NCBI RefSeq assembly: GCF_900111565.1
Contig: NZ_FOIK01000001.1
Span: forward strand, 961,309 to 1,025,308
DNA: 64,000 nt
Origin: Paenibacillus sp. NFR01
GTDB lineage: Bacteria > Bacillota > Bacilli > Paenibacillales > Paenibacillaceae
Direction: 5' to 3'
Part shown: positions 26,252 through 34,426 of the stretch, one piece after another
How the letters are laid out: every line of letters begins with the position of its first letter
How positions within the stretch are numbered: the first letter of the stretch is position 1
Made by a program: the position numbers and the translations under genes
Notes under the pieces: model-generated
The model's input: the letters and a program-made list of their open reading frames with translations, nothing else
The model's database searches: none
Told to the model about the DNA's origin: nothing

Positions 26252-26306
26252 GCGGCACGCCGGCTGCGAATTGGACATTGCGGGTAATTATTTGTACGAT
26301 GTAAGC

Positions 26307-26323
26307 ATCCCCCCGGTGGGGTA
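26307..26323. promoter_or_regulatory. CsoR-type operator before the CsoR-family gene
   Basis: ATCCCCCCGGTGGGGTA is an imperfect G/C dyad, related to the one at 24282. It lies 30 bp before the repressor gene and fits autoregulation. Confidence 0.65.
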
Positions 26324-26352
26324 CATGAAGTGTTTGCAAAGGAGGACCCGCT

Positions 26353-26637
26353 TTGACCGAAGAGCATGTACATGGGCATAAATACCGCAAGGAGATCATC
26401 AACCGGCTGGCCAAAGTCGAAGGGCATATCCGCTCTGTCAAAGAGATGACCATTAACGAACGTCAATGTCCTGAAATTCTGCTGCAGATCGCTGCCGTTC
26501 AAAAAGCTTTGGACGGTGCAGCCAAGCTGCTGCTCAAGGACCACCTGGAGAACTGCGTCGTGGATGCCGTTCATCATGGGGACGAACAGCAGGTTATTGC
26601 CGAACTTAACGCAGCGATTAATAGTTATATTCGGTAA
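26353..26637 (+). CDS. CsoR/RcnR-family metal-sensing repressor
   Basis: The protein has 94 residues with a TTG start seven bases after GGAGG. It is all helical (DUF156), and the Cys39...His64...Cys68 set (RQCPEI, DHLENC) corresponds to the copper ligands of CsoR. A His-rich N-terminus (EEHVHGHKY) is closer to RcnR and other Ni/Co sensors, which use an N-terminal His. It follows the P1B-4 ATPase, and both genes carry a C/G-rich operator. It likely represses both until metal binds. The C-H-C set beside a non-copper ATPase leaves the sensed metal open. Confidence 0.85.
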   Translation: MTEEHVHGHKYRKEIINRLAKVEGHIRSVKEMTINERQCPEILLQIAAVQKALDGAAKLLLKDHLENCVVDAVHHGDEQQVIAELNAAINSYIR

Positions 26638-26657
26638 GATACGAACGGAGGAATGTT

Positions 26658-27029
26658 ATGGACGTTTTTGCACCTTTTTTGGATCAGATTGCAAACCCGG
26701 AGCACCGCGCCCGAACCGAAGAAGTGCTGTCATGGGTGGCAAGCGCGTTTCCGCTGCTCGTACCCAAGATTGCCTGGAAGCAGCCGATGTTCACCGATCA
26801 TGACACCTTTATCATCGGTTTCAGCGTAGCCAAACCGCATCTGGCTATCGCTCCCGAGAAAGCGGGCATCCGCCGTTTTGCCGAGGAGATCAAACAGTCC
26901 GGTTACGATCATACCGAGCTTCTGCTGCGTATCCGCTGGGATGCTCCGGTGGATTATACACTGCTGAAACGGATGATTGAGTTCAACATCCTGGACAAGG
27001 AGACCTGTACAACCTTTTGGCGAAAGTAA
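26658..27029 (+). CDS. DUF1801 frataxin-like iron chaperone (YdhG/Fra-like)
   Basis: The protein has 123 residues. The core W-K-Q-P-M-F and the following DTFIIGFSVAKPHLAIAPEK are typical of DUF1801. Bacillus subtilis YdhG (Fra) of this group acts as a frataxin-like iron donor. GGAGG at 26648-26652 supports the start. It lies 20 bp after the CsoR-family gene and may be in the same unit. If so, the whole unit may deal with iron, which would fit a PfeT-like Fe(II) exporter. This is inference from context. Confidence 0.7.
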   Translation: MDVFAPFLDQIANPEHRARTEEVLSWVASAFPLLVPKIAWKQPMFTDHDTFIIGFSVAKPHLAIAPEKAGIRRFAEEIKQSGYDHTELLLRIRWDAPVDYTLLKRMIEFNILDKETCTTFWRK

Positions 27030-27053
27030 CGTTACTCTCAGGGAGGTTCGGTA

Positions 27054-27860
27054 GTGAACATATCCGTATTTTTTAATCATATTAAGGAAGCCGCCCGTCA
27101 GAGCGGTCAAAGCGTAGAGGAAATTGTATCGCAGGTGAAGCAGTGGGGAATCGATCAGGTGGAACTGGACCGCGATGACATCACTAGCAGCGAGGAGCTG
27201 CTCGCCTTGCTTTCGCCGCATCATATCGGGGTATCTTCAATCTATGGCTTTTACAGTTTCGGCACCGATCCCGATTTGTCGGTCGCCAAGATACATATCC
27301 AGCATGCGGTGCAGCTGAACTGCCCGAGAATCATGATCATCCCCGGTTTTCTGACCGGTACTTCAGATGAAGCCGTGGCAGAGGAACGAGAGAATATGCT
27401 CGCTGCGATGAGAGAGGTCTGCGCGCTTGCCAAGCCGCACGGCATCACGGTAACGATCGAAGATTTCGATGACCGGACCAGTCCAATTGCCACGGCTGGA
27501 CAAATGCTATGGTTCGCGGAACGTCTGCCGGATTTGCGGATTACGTTCGACACCGGCAACTTTATCTATAGCGAGCAGCCGTTGCTCGAAGCCTACGATC
27601 TTTTAAAGGACAAAATTGTCCATATCCATTGTAAGGATCGCCGGCTAACGTCTGACGCAGGCGAATCGTTTATCGTAACGATAGGCGGCAGAAGGCTGTA
27701 CCCGTCCCCGGTGGGTGCCGGCTGCATTGAGATCAAGGCAATTCTCGACCGGCAATTGCAAGCAGGTTATGAAGGGATGTTCGTCATCGAGCACTTCGAT
27801 GCGCTGGACCAGCTGGATTACATGAAGAAATCTGCGGAATGGCTGCGGAATAACGGGTAA
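27054..27860 (+). CDS. Sugar phosphate isomerase/epimerase-family TIM barrel
   Basis: The protein has 268 residues with a GTG start after GGGAGG. The metal ligands follow the family: Glu in VTIEDFDD, Asp in ITFDTGNF, His in VHIHCKDR and Glu in MFVIEHFD. Hydroxypyruvate isomerase, IolE and IolI-like proteins share this pattern. It lies 24 bp after the DUF1801 gene but has no clear functional link to metal handling. It lacks the operator of the left glycoside locus. The substrate is unknown. Confidence 0.8.
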   Translation: MNISVFFNHIKEAARQSGQSVEEIVSQVKQWGIDQVELDRDDITSSEELLALLSPHHIGVSSIYGFYSFGTDPDLSVAKIHIQHAVQLNCPRIMIIPGFLTGTSDEAVAEERENMLAAMREVCALAKPHGITVTIEDFDDRTSPIATAGQMLWFAERLPDLRITFDTGNFIYSEQPLLEAYDLLKDKIVHIHCKDRRLTSDAGESFIVTIGGRRLYPSPVGAGCIEIKAILDRQLQAGYEGMFVIEHFDALDQLDYMKKSAEWLRNNG

Positions 27861-27870
27861 TATTCATCAG

Positions 27871-27898
27871 GCCAGCTGGAGGATCCGGTTGGCTTTTT
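27871..27898 (+). terminator. Terminator after the TIM-barrel gene
   Basis: GCCAGCTGGA pairs with TCCGGTTGGC (two G-U pairs) and is followed by TTTTT. Confidence 0.75.
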
Positions 27899-27943
27899 AT
27901 ATGCAACATGATATCCCTCGGCATTCATCCGGATCCGCGCGCT

Positions 27944-28315
27944 TTAACATTCCTCAGATTCCAGTGTTTTTAATTTATTTCCAAGCATCTTATACAGCAG
28001 GCAGCGGACTTTGTCCAGCTCGGCCTGTTTTATTTCGATTTCGCCGATTTTTTGCCGCAGCAGCTCTATTTTGTCTGCTGGAGAATAATGATCCAGACCG
28101 CCGGCTAGCGTCAATGCTCTAAGCTCAGCTAATGTATATCCCGCCGCCTGCAGTACTTTGAGCTGATGCAAATGCGCCACCGCCTCTTCGGTGTAATCTC
28201 GGTAGTTGTTATGCCCGCGGCTGACATGCCGGGAATCCAGCAGCCCTTGCGCTTCGTAATAACGGATCGTCGGTGCAGACAGCCCGGCTGCTTGCGTCAG
28301 TTCTTTTATTTTCAA
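27944..28315 (-). CDS. MerR-family transcriptional regulator
   Basis: The protein has 123 residues. The winged helix reads LKIKELTQAAGLSAPTIRYY with EAQGLLDS, followed by a coiled coil that ends with LESEEC. The longer frame to 28345 is rejected: GGGAGG lies seven bases before TTG 28315, which gives the usual short N-terminus. It is divergent from the patatin gene, and the 90-bp gap holds a promoter with an overlong spacer and central dyad. It therefore probably activates the patatin gene. No effector domain is present. Confidence 0.83.
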   Translation of the reverse strand: MKIKELTQAAGLSAPTIRYYEAQGLLDSRHVSRGHNNYRDYTEEAVAHLHQLKVLQAAGYTLAELRALTLAGGLDHYSPADKIELLRQKIGEIEIKQAELDKVRCLLYKMLGNKLKTLESEEC

Positions 28316-28334
28316 GGAGATACCTCCCGATGCC

Positions 28335-28366
28335 TTGACCTTCAAGTATACTTTAACGTTTATACT
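28335..28366 (+). promoter_or_regulatory. MerR-type promoter of the patatin gene
   Basis: TTGACC (28335-28340) is followed 19 bp later by TTATAC or 20 bp later by TATACT. The spacer contains AAGTATACTT, a perfect 10-bp dyad. The long spacer is typical of MerR-activated promoters. Confidence 0.7.
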
Positions 28367-28405
28367 GTACTCGACAATGAATCAATCATCAAGCGGAGGT
28401 CGATT

Positions 28406-29269
28406 ATGAATATGCAAAAATCAGAAATCACCCGGGCGCTCGTCCTGGGCGGCGGCGGCGTGACCGGCATGGCCTGGGAGATCGGCGTTTTGTGCGGTTT
28501 GGTGGAAGCGGGAATGAATCCGCAAATGGCGAACGCCATCATCGGCACGTCGGCCGGCGCATTCGTGGGTGCCGCCGTAGCCAGCGGATACGATATGCGC
28601 CGCTACTATAGACAGCAGCTTCAAATCAATGCCGCTGAGCCGGCAGTCCATATGTCCAGAGAGCTTTACGAAGAGTGGATAGAAGCTTTCCGCCGGGGCG
28701 GAAGCAACAGAGATAAGGTCGGGGCTGAATTTGGAGCCATTGCGCTGCGGCATCCGGAACCGGTATCTGCCTCCTTACGCCGGTCCGTTGTCGACGCACG
28801 GCTCGTGACGCAGACCTGGCCGTCCACATTGCAGGTTACGGCCATCCATGCCGCAACCGGCGCTCTGCATCTCTTGGACGAATTTTCTGGGCTCTCGCTC
28901 TCGGACGCGGTCTCTGCAAGCGGGGCGGTGCCGGGAATCTGGCCGCCGGTCGCCTTGAATGGTGAGATATGGATTGACGGCGGTATGGTATCCGCCGCAA
29001 ATGCTCGTATGGCTCAATCTTACAACCGTGTCGTCATTCTCGCACCGATGCCGCATGGATACGGAGCGATTCCGGGTGCCGCAGAAGATGCGGCAGCTTT
29101 ACAGGCTGACGGCGCGCAGGCGGTTCTGGTTACGCCTAACCCGGAAAGCGTGAACGCAATCGGAGCGAATCCTTATGATCCTGAACGTGCGGCAGCGGCA
29201 GCCATGGCGGGGCGGGAACAAAGCCGGCAAATCGCATCACTCATTCTTGAGATGTGGCAACTTGTTTGA
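28406..29269 (+). CDS. Patatin-like phospholipase
   Basis: The protein has 287 residues. The oxyanion loop GGGGVTG lies near residue 15, the nucleophile Ser49 in GTSAG, and the dyad Asp191 in IDGGM. This is the full patatin Ser-Asp dyad. No signal peptide is seen, so it acts in the cytosol or at the inner membrane face. An upstream frame extension to 28166 runs through the MerR promoter and is rejected; GCGGAGG precedes ATG 28406. It probably hydrolyses acyl esters of lipids. Regulation by the divergent MerR is likely, and the trigger is unknown. Confidence 0.87.
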   Translation: MNMQKSEITRALVLGGGGVTGMAWEIGVLCGLVEAGMNPQMANAIIGTSAGAFVGAAVASGYDMRRYYRQQLQINAAEPAVHMSRELYEEWIEAFRRGGSNRDKVGAEFGAIALRHPEPVSASLRRSVVDARLVTQTWPSTLQVTAIHAATGALHLLDEFSGLSLSDAVSASGAVPGIWPPVALNGEIWIDGGMVSAANARMAQSYNRVVILAPMPHGYGAIPGAAEDAAALQADGAQAVLVTPNPESVNAIGANPYDPERAAAAAMAGREQSRQIASLILEMWQLV

Positions 29270-29351
29270 ATTGCGTTTAAACTTTAGTGGTATTGTGCTT
29301 ATGAACAGATGAACGTTCATCGAAATATCGCTGAAGAAACGGAGAACCTGC

Positions 29352-31382
29352 ATGGATTTATTAATGATTGTATTACTGCTGATGGTTGGACTTCTGGTAT
29401 CCAATCTCATCAGCCATTATTTGCCTTCCATTCCTACGGCGTTGACCCAGGTGGCGTTTGGGATCATCATCACGCTGGTAACCGGCAATTATTCGTTTGA
29501 GATTGGCGCCGAATGGTTCCTGCTGCTGTTTGTAGCGCCAATCCTCTATAATGACGGACGCCATTTTCCGCTCAAGGAATTATGGGGCATGAAGATACTG
29601 ATCATGGGGAATGCGTTTGTCTTGGTGATCCTGACGACTTTGGGCTGCGGATATGTCATTCATGCGCTAATTCCGGGCATTCCGCTGGCCGCCGCGTTTG
29701 CCTTAGGCGCGATCTTGTCGCCTACCGATGCCGTTGCCGTCACCGGGATCGCGAAACGGATCAAAATTCCGGAGAAAATCATGGTGCTGGTCAAAGGCGA
29801 ATCGCTGATTAACGACGCGTCCGGCCTGGTGGCATTTAAATTCGCGCTTGCGGCAGTGGTGACGGGCGTATTTTCGCTGAAAGACGCTGCGGCGAATTTC
29901 TCCTACGTCTTTCTGGCCGGAGCCGCTTCCGGCTTGATTCTCGGCTTTGTCGTGACGGCCGTACGCTTCAGGCTCCGCAAAGCGGGCATTCACGACGTTA
30001 TTTTTCATACGCTGATGCAAATCCTCACGCCGTTCGCCATTTATATCTTTACCGAGCACTTTCTGCACGCTTCAGGGGTTATTGCCGTGGTCATTGCCGG
30101 TATTCTGCTATCGACGGTGAAGCAGCGTACCGAAACCTATTTTGCCGAAGAGCAGATGCTGACGGAGAATACATGGTCCATGACGCTGTTTATTCTGAAC
30201 GGGTTCGTGTTCTTTTTGCTCGGCATGAACATCCCGTCTTCAATGATTGATATTTTTGCCGATGCGCGGATCGGCGGTTGGCTGGCCTTCGGATATGTAG
30301 CCGCCGTCGGCGCAACGATCCTGATCATCCGGTTTGTCTGGTCGTTCCTAACCTCGCGCTATACCTATTACTGGGCGAAGAAAAAGACTGCGGAGAAACC
30401 CGAGCTGCGGATGGATCTGATCACCACCTTGACCGGGGTGAGGGGTGCGGTCACGATGGCCGGCGTGCTTACGATTCCATTATCGCTGGCCAGCGGAGCG
30501 GTTTTCCCGGAACGGTCGCTGATCATCTTCATCGCCGCAGGCGTTATTCTTCTGCTCCTGGTTCTGGCGACGCTCTTCTTGCCGCTGCTTAGCACGGCGG
30601 AAATGACGGACGAGAAAGAAGCCGGGCCCGAACTGGGCGAAGCCAAAACCAAACTTCTTCTTGCCGCGATCCGCAGGATCAAAGAAGAAATGAACGAAAG
30701 CAACAAACCGGCGGCGATCGAGCTGCTGCAGGAATATACCATGGGTTTTCAGCAGAATTTTTCAGGGCAAACCTACCACGAACACTATGTCGCGGATTAT
30801 AACGACCGGATTAACGAACTGAGGCTGAAGGCGATTCAGTTTCAGCGGGCCTATGTCGCCGACCTTTCGGAGACCAAAACCGTGGATGAATGGGTATGCG
30901 ACCGGATGATTCAGTTCCTGGATATTCAGGAATCAGCACTGGACAACGGACTGCGGGGCGGCGCAAGGCTGTTTATGAAGCGGATGAGGCATTTCAGCGT
31001 ACGGATCGCCCGGATGATTCAGAAGGGCAATTTTTCAAACCCGCAGCTTGCGGAAGTGTTCAGGCAGACGCAGCTCTCGGTGATGAAATCCGCCATTTCC
31101 GGTCTCGAGCAATATGCCGATACGCTGCAGCAGCCGGAATATGCATATGCCGTTATTCTTGATTACGAAAATCTGCTACGCCGCTTCAGTCGTATTCACG
31201 ACGCGCACGATGAGGTGTTCGATACCCATAAGGAAGAACTGCGGCTGAAGGTCATCGATGCCGAGCGGCAGGTGATCCGGCAGATGTACGAAACCGGGGA
31301 GATCAGCAAAGAACAGGAGAAGAACCTGCGGCGCAGCTCCAACTTCATCGAAAGCATTTTGCTGTTTGAGCATATGGAATGA
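29352..31382 (+). CDS. CPA1-family Na+/H+ antiporter
   Basis: The protein has 676 residues. About twelve membrane helices (1-415) carry the ion-binding motif ILSPTDAVAV and VKGESLINDASGLVAFKFA, which are typical of NhaP/YjcE-like CPA1 exchangers. A long cytosolic tail (about 420-676) is helical and charged and may regulate activity. CGGAGAA precedes ATG 29352. It stands alone and ends at a bidirectional terminator. It exports Na+ (possibly K+) in exchange for protons for pH and salt homeostasis. Confidence 0.9.
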   Translation: MDLLMIVLLLMVGLLVSNLISHYLPSIPTALTQVAFGIIITLVTGNYSFEIGAEWFLLLFVAPILYNDGRHFPLKELWGMKILIMGNAFVLVILTTLGCGYVIHALIPGIPLAAAFALGAILSPTDAVAVTGIAKRIKIPEKIMVLVKGESLINDASGLVAFKFALAAVVTGVFSLKDAAANFSYVFLAGAASGLILGFVVTAVRFRLRKAGIHDVIFHTLMQILTPFAIYIFTEHFLHASGVIAVVIAGILLSTVKQRTETYFAEEQMLTENTWSMTLFILNGFVFFLLGMNIPSSMIDIFADARIGGWLAFGYVAAVGATILIIRFVWSFLTSRYTYYWAKKKTAEKPELRMDLITTLTGVRGAVTMAGVLTIPLSLASGAVFPERSLIIFIAAGVILLLLVLATLFLPLLSTAEMTDEKEAGPELGEAKTKLLLAAIRRIKEEMNESNKPAAIELLQEYTMGFQQNFSGQTYHEHYVADYNDRINELRLKAIQFQRAYVADLSETKTVDEWVCDRMIQFLDIQESALDNGLRGGARLFMKRMRHFSVRIARMIQKGNFSNPQLAEVFRQTQLSVMKSAISGLEQYADTLQQPEYAYAVILDYENLLRRFSRIHDAHDEVFDTHKEELRLKVIDAERQVIRQMYETGEISKEQEKNLRRSSNFIESILLFEHME

Positions 31383-31414
31383 AACTAATTTCGTCGAAAT
31401 AATCTTTGAAGCAC

Positions 31415-31450
31415 AAACAAGAGACTCCTTCGGGAGCCTCTTGTTTATTT
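31415..31450. terminator. Bidirectional terminator between antiporter and MFS gene
   Basis: AAACAAGAG(A)CTCC and GGAG(C)CTCTTGTTT pair across TTCG. T runs lie on both strands. Confidence 0.88.
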
Positions 31451-32741
31451 ACAGCCCATGTTCATGCTGTGGCAGCGGTATGTCGCTTGGTTCGGCGGCA
31501 GACTGAATGGCAAGCTTGCGGACCAAGGGACGCAAAGTCACCAAATAGAGGAACGCAACCGTTGCCGTGCAAAGCGCCAGCAGATAATGAAGGCCGGACA
31601 CCGAAATCCAGGCGGGAAAAGCGAGAGCAACAACGCCCAGCGCCAGGGAGTGGCCGAGCATCATCACCGGTTCGATCATGGCATTGACCCGGCCCATATT
31701 CTGCGGCGGAACCAGCTCCGGCATCCAGCTGCCCAGAATGATGTTGTTCGGAGCAATCACTGTACCGGCAATCAACACGAGTACATAGTAGATTTCAATT
31801 CGGCTTGCTACTCCGAGACCGCCGATCAGGAGACCGGTAACGAATAATCCGGCAATCAGTACCGTCGTACGGCTAAATCTGGCAATCAGCGGAGGACCGA
31901 TCACGCTTCCCAGCAGGAAGCCGATACCCAGAAACACGGTAATAAGCGAAGAGTGGACCATATAATTATCGGGACTTAATTTATATCTCATAGCGAAGAT
32001 CGGCAGGACGGCGAATACCCCGTTGACGATTCCGAAAAAGAAAAATCCCCCGATCAGCGCCAGCAGCAACCGATTCTGCGCGATATACGAAAGTCCATGC
32101 CCAAAATCTTTCAACAGCAGCGGTAACCGGAGCGCCTTCAGGCGATGACGGCCATTGGGCAGCCGGGCAGCCTCCGTAAAATTCCCCCAGGCCAAAAGCA
32201 GGCCCGAAATCAGAAAGCTGGCTGCATCGATGAGGACTGCGCCTTCAATGCCGGCAAAATGGTATACCGCCGCGCCAAGGCTCATCCCGAACAACATAAA
32301 CATGCTCATCATCATCTGATTCAGGCCCGAAGCCTGAACGTAATGATCCTGCGCGATGCTGCCCTGCAGCAGTCCCATTTCGGCCGGACCGAAAAATTTG
32401 GAGATCGCGCTGCGAAGGAACAGAATCGCAAAACAGGCGATAATCGCATCAAAGTGAATGAATAAGAGCAGCAGCAAAGTTAAGCCCGCGCGAATCCAGT
32501 CACTGGATACAGCGATACGCTTGCGGTCAAACCGGTCCGCGACAACGCCGACGATCCAGAAGACCGCGAGCGTGGGGAGGGAGTACATCAGCTCCGCCGT
32601 CGTCGCCAGCGACGGGCGGGTACTGAAACGGTCGACCAAATAATAGGCGAACGCCATGTTCCCAACAACCGACCCCAGTTGGGAGGCAAATGTAGCGATA
32701 AAGAGTTTGCAAAACGTCGGATTGCGAAACAGCAGCTTCAT
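31449..32741 (-). CDS. MFS efflux transporter
   Basis: The protein has 430 residues and twelve predicted membrane helices. The segment GVVADRFDRKRI between helices 2 and 3 is the MFS motif A. The family is that of macrolide/enterobactin-type exporters (MefA/EntS-like) rather than sugar importers. Its ATG overlaps the stop of the upstream tetR gene (ATGA), so the two are translationally coupled. The operator before tetR should control both. It probably exports a drug-like compound that the TetR protein senses. Confidence 0.85.
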   Translation of the reverse strand: MKLLFRNPTFCKLFIATFASQLGSVVGNMAFAYYLVDRFSTRPSLATTAELMYSLPTLAVFWIVGVVADRFDRKRIAVSSDWIRAGLTLLLLLFIHFDAIIACFAILFLRSAISKFFGPAEMGLLQGSIAQDHYVQASGLNQMMMSMFMLFGMSLGAAVYHFAGIEGAVLIDAASFLISGLLLAWGNFTEAARLPNGRHRLKALRLPLLLKDFGHGLSYIAQNRLLLALIGGFFFFGIVNGVFAVLPIFAMRYKLSPDNYMVHSSLITVFLGIGFLLGSVIGPPLIARFSRTTVLIAGLFVTGLLIGGLGVASRIEIYYVLVLIAGTVIAPNNIILGSWMPELVPPQNMGRVNAMIEPVMMLGHSLALGVVALAFPAWISVSGLHYLLALCTATVAFLYLVTLRPLVRKLAIQSAAEPSDIPLPQHEHGL

Positions 32742-33367
32742 AGCGCTTCCTCCTCCGGCCTTTGAAGCAAGCTCCCCAGATAGCGGAGCAGGGACTTCAG
32801 CTGCAAGGCCGTATTCGCTTTTGTAGCGCCAACCGCATGGGTATGGGCAACAATCCCTTCCTGGAAGGATGCAACCAGCCTTGAAATGTCCTGCACCGGC
32901 ATCGCCGGTACGAATTCACCACGGCTTACGCCGGTTTGAAGAATTTGCGCAAAACGTTCGATTCCGCGTTCATACCGGCGCGTCAGCACTTCACGGCGAT
33001 CCGGATAACGCCAGCCGACGAGAAAATACTCATAGAACGCCGACATCAGTCCACCCTCCGCCTGCTCCAGCTCCTGCTGCTGACGGGCAAACAGCGTTTC
33101 GATCATCTGCCAGATTGTTGATGTTTCCGCTTTCAAATGCTCAAGCGACTGTTCGTAATCCATATCCATCTGATCCAGTACGGCCTCAAAGATTTCTTCT
33201 TTCGTCTGGTAATACAAGTAAATCCAACCCCGGCTCATGCCTGTTTCCTCGATGATATCCTTTAGCGTTGCCGCTCCGTAGCCTTTCCGGGCAAACACGC
33301 GCTTGGCGGCATCCAGGATTTGCTGGCCGCGTTCTTCTTTACGCTCTTCCGTTAATCGGGGAGACAA
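32738..33367 (-). CDS. TetR-family regulator of the MFS exporter
   Basis: The protein has 209 residues with a TTG start after AAGGAG. The helix-turn-helix is AATLKDIIEETGMSRGWIYLYYQTKEEIF (about 36-64), followed by a helical ligand domain. It overlaps the exporter gene by four bases. A long inverted repeat lies directly upstream (33397-33439), which fits autorepression. The inducer is probably a substrate of the exporter. Confidence 0.87.
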   Translation of the reverse strand: MSPRLTEERKEERGQQILDAAKRVFARKGYGAATLKDIIEETGMSRGWIYLYYQTKEEIFEAVLDQMDMDYEQSLEHLKAETSTIWQMIETLFARQQQELEQAEGGLMSAFYEYFLVGWRYPDRREVLTRRYERGIERFAQILQTGVSRGEFVPAMPVQDISRLVASFQEGIVAHTHAVGATKANTALQLKSLLRYLGSLLQRPEEEAL

Positions 33368-33396
33368 CGATCCCAGCTCCTTTCTTGTTTATATAA

Positions 33397-33439
33397 AATG
33401 AACTCTGTGTCATTTTATTATAATGACACCTGGTTCATT
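33397..33439. promoter_or_regulatory. Operator of the tetR-MFS operon
   Basis: AATGAACTCTGTGTCATT (33397-33414) and AATGACACCTGGTTCATT (33422-33439) are inverted copies that match at 16 of 18 positions. The spacing suits two TetR dimers or one extended site over the promoter. Confidence 0.75.
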
Positions 33440-33542
33440 TTGCAATGACAAATTGTCATAGACCGCCCGGATGAGCCGCAGACACCAAATGCCCAGTTCC
33501 GCATACGCTGAAGAGGAATAAGAATGCGGAGGGGATAATGCA

Positions 33543-33866
33543 GTGAGTATGACACCGGCAACTCATCATGAACAAGTCATTTATCAAGCCGACGGCTCGT
33601 CGGCAGACGTCATCCGGTCGATCCGGCACAAGATGCAGCACATTTGTCGCCACTATACAAATCAGAACGTAAAAATCCAAACGCTGGACGGCCAAATCAT
33701 CGTCGGGCGCCTTGTTGGCTGTGACAATGGATTGCTGCAGATCGCGGTAAGACAGCAATGGCACGGCGCACCGCGCGGCTTCGGCAGCCCCTATTGGGGT
33801 CAGGATGAGATGATTCTTACGCTCGTCTTATATGAACTTCTGGTCATTACGCTGCTTTATACGTAA
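33543..33866 (+). CDS. Hypothetical protein with Sm-like strand pattern
   Basis: The protein has 107 residues with a GTG start after GGAGGGG; ATG 33549 is an alternative. I do not recognise the family. The centre (NVKIQTLDGQIIVGRLVGCDNGLLQIAV) has the strand pattern of small Sm-like barrels and of several spore-coat-associated Bacillota proteins. A His- and Gly-rich segment follows (QQWHGAPRGFGSPYWGQ), and the hydrophobic C-terminus (MILTLVLYELLVITLLYT) could associate with a membrane. It stands alone and ends at a terminator. Confidence 0.6.
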   Translation: MSMTPATHHEQVIYQADGSSADVIRSIRHKMQHICRHYTNQNVKIQTLDGQIIVGRLVGCDNGLLQIAVRQQWHGAPRGFGSPYWGQDEMILTLVLYELLVITLLYT

Positions 33867-33878
33867 TCAGTACTCAGC

Positions 33879-33906
33879 AAAAAGCCCGCCATCTCGGCGG
33901 GCTTTT
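33879..33906 (+). terminator. Terminator after the hypothetical gene
   Basis: AAAAGCCCGCC and GGCGGGCTTTT form a stem with an ATCTC loop region. Confidence 0.85.
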
Positions 33907-33997
33907 AACTTTAATCGGGAGACCATGGGCTGCATATTCAGCGCTGCAAATGCGTATCCTACGCTTTGGATTTCCAACACCTATGAGGAGGACAACC

Positions 33998-34351
33998 ATG
34001 AGCATCGAATTGACGAACCAAATTAAGCAATGCGAACAAATGATCCAACAACTGATGAGCCAAACCCAGCAGGCGTCGCAAAACTATCAGCAGCTGCTTC
34101 AGCAAGAGCAGCAAAACGCGGCCCAATTGCAGGAGCTGGCGCAACGCGAGCAAAGAGCTTCGCAAGTGATCCAAACCGCCCTTCAAGGCCATCAAGTGGC
34201 GATGCAGCAATTGCAGCAGGTTCAGCAAGTCTGCAGACAGCTGGAGCACAGCGTAGCGTTCTCGAGTAACAACAATAACAACTTTATGTATAACGGCCAA
34301 CAGCAATCCAATACGAATTCGCCATACATGCAACAACCTTACCGAATCTAA
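33998..34351 (+). CDS. Glutamine-rich coiled-coil protein, coat-like
   Basis: The protein has 117 residues. Residues 1-85 are almost all helical, with about one third Gln (QQLLQQEQQNAAQLQELAQ and similar). The tail is rich in Asn, Gln and Tyr (NNNNNFMYNGQQQSN, PYMQQPYRI). AGGAGG supports ATG 33998; the frame upstream to 33950 has no site. Such small Gln-rich proteins are common in spore coats of Paenibacillus and Bacillus, but no specific family is recognised. It stands alone between terminators. Confidence 0.65.
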   Translation: MSIELTNQIKQCEQMIQQLMSQTQQASQNYQQLLQQEQQNAAQLQELAQREQRASQVIQTALQGHQVAMQQLQQVQQVCRQLEHSVAFSSNNNNNFMYNGQQQSNTNSPYMQQPYRI

Positions 34352-34386
34352 AGCGGAATAGCGAACGACTCTTATAAAAGATAAAT

Positions 34387-34415
34387 AAACCTTCGACATG
34401 CCGTGTCGGAGGTTT
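34387..34415. terminator. Bidirectional terminator
   Basis: AAACCTTCGACA and TGTCGGAGGTTT pair across TGCCG. It serves the Gln-rich gene and the convergent DUF554 gene. Confidence 0.82.
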
Positions 34416-34426
34416 ATTGGCGTTGC

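Noticed and set aside
28166..28405. N-terminal extension of the patatin gene
   Set aside because: It runs antisense through the MerR start and across the MerR-type promoter; ATG 28406 has a good ribosome binding site and gives the usual length.
33998..34351. Low-complexity repeat or assembly artefact
   Set aside because: The Gln-rich sequence is repetitive in residues, but its codons vary, it has a clear ribosome binding site and it ends at a terminator, so a real gene is more likely.
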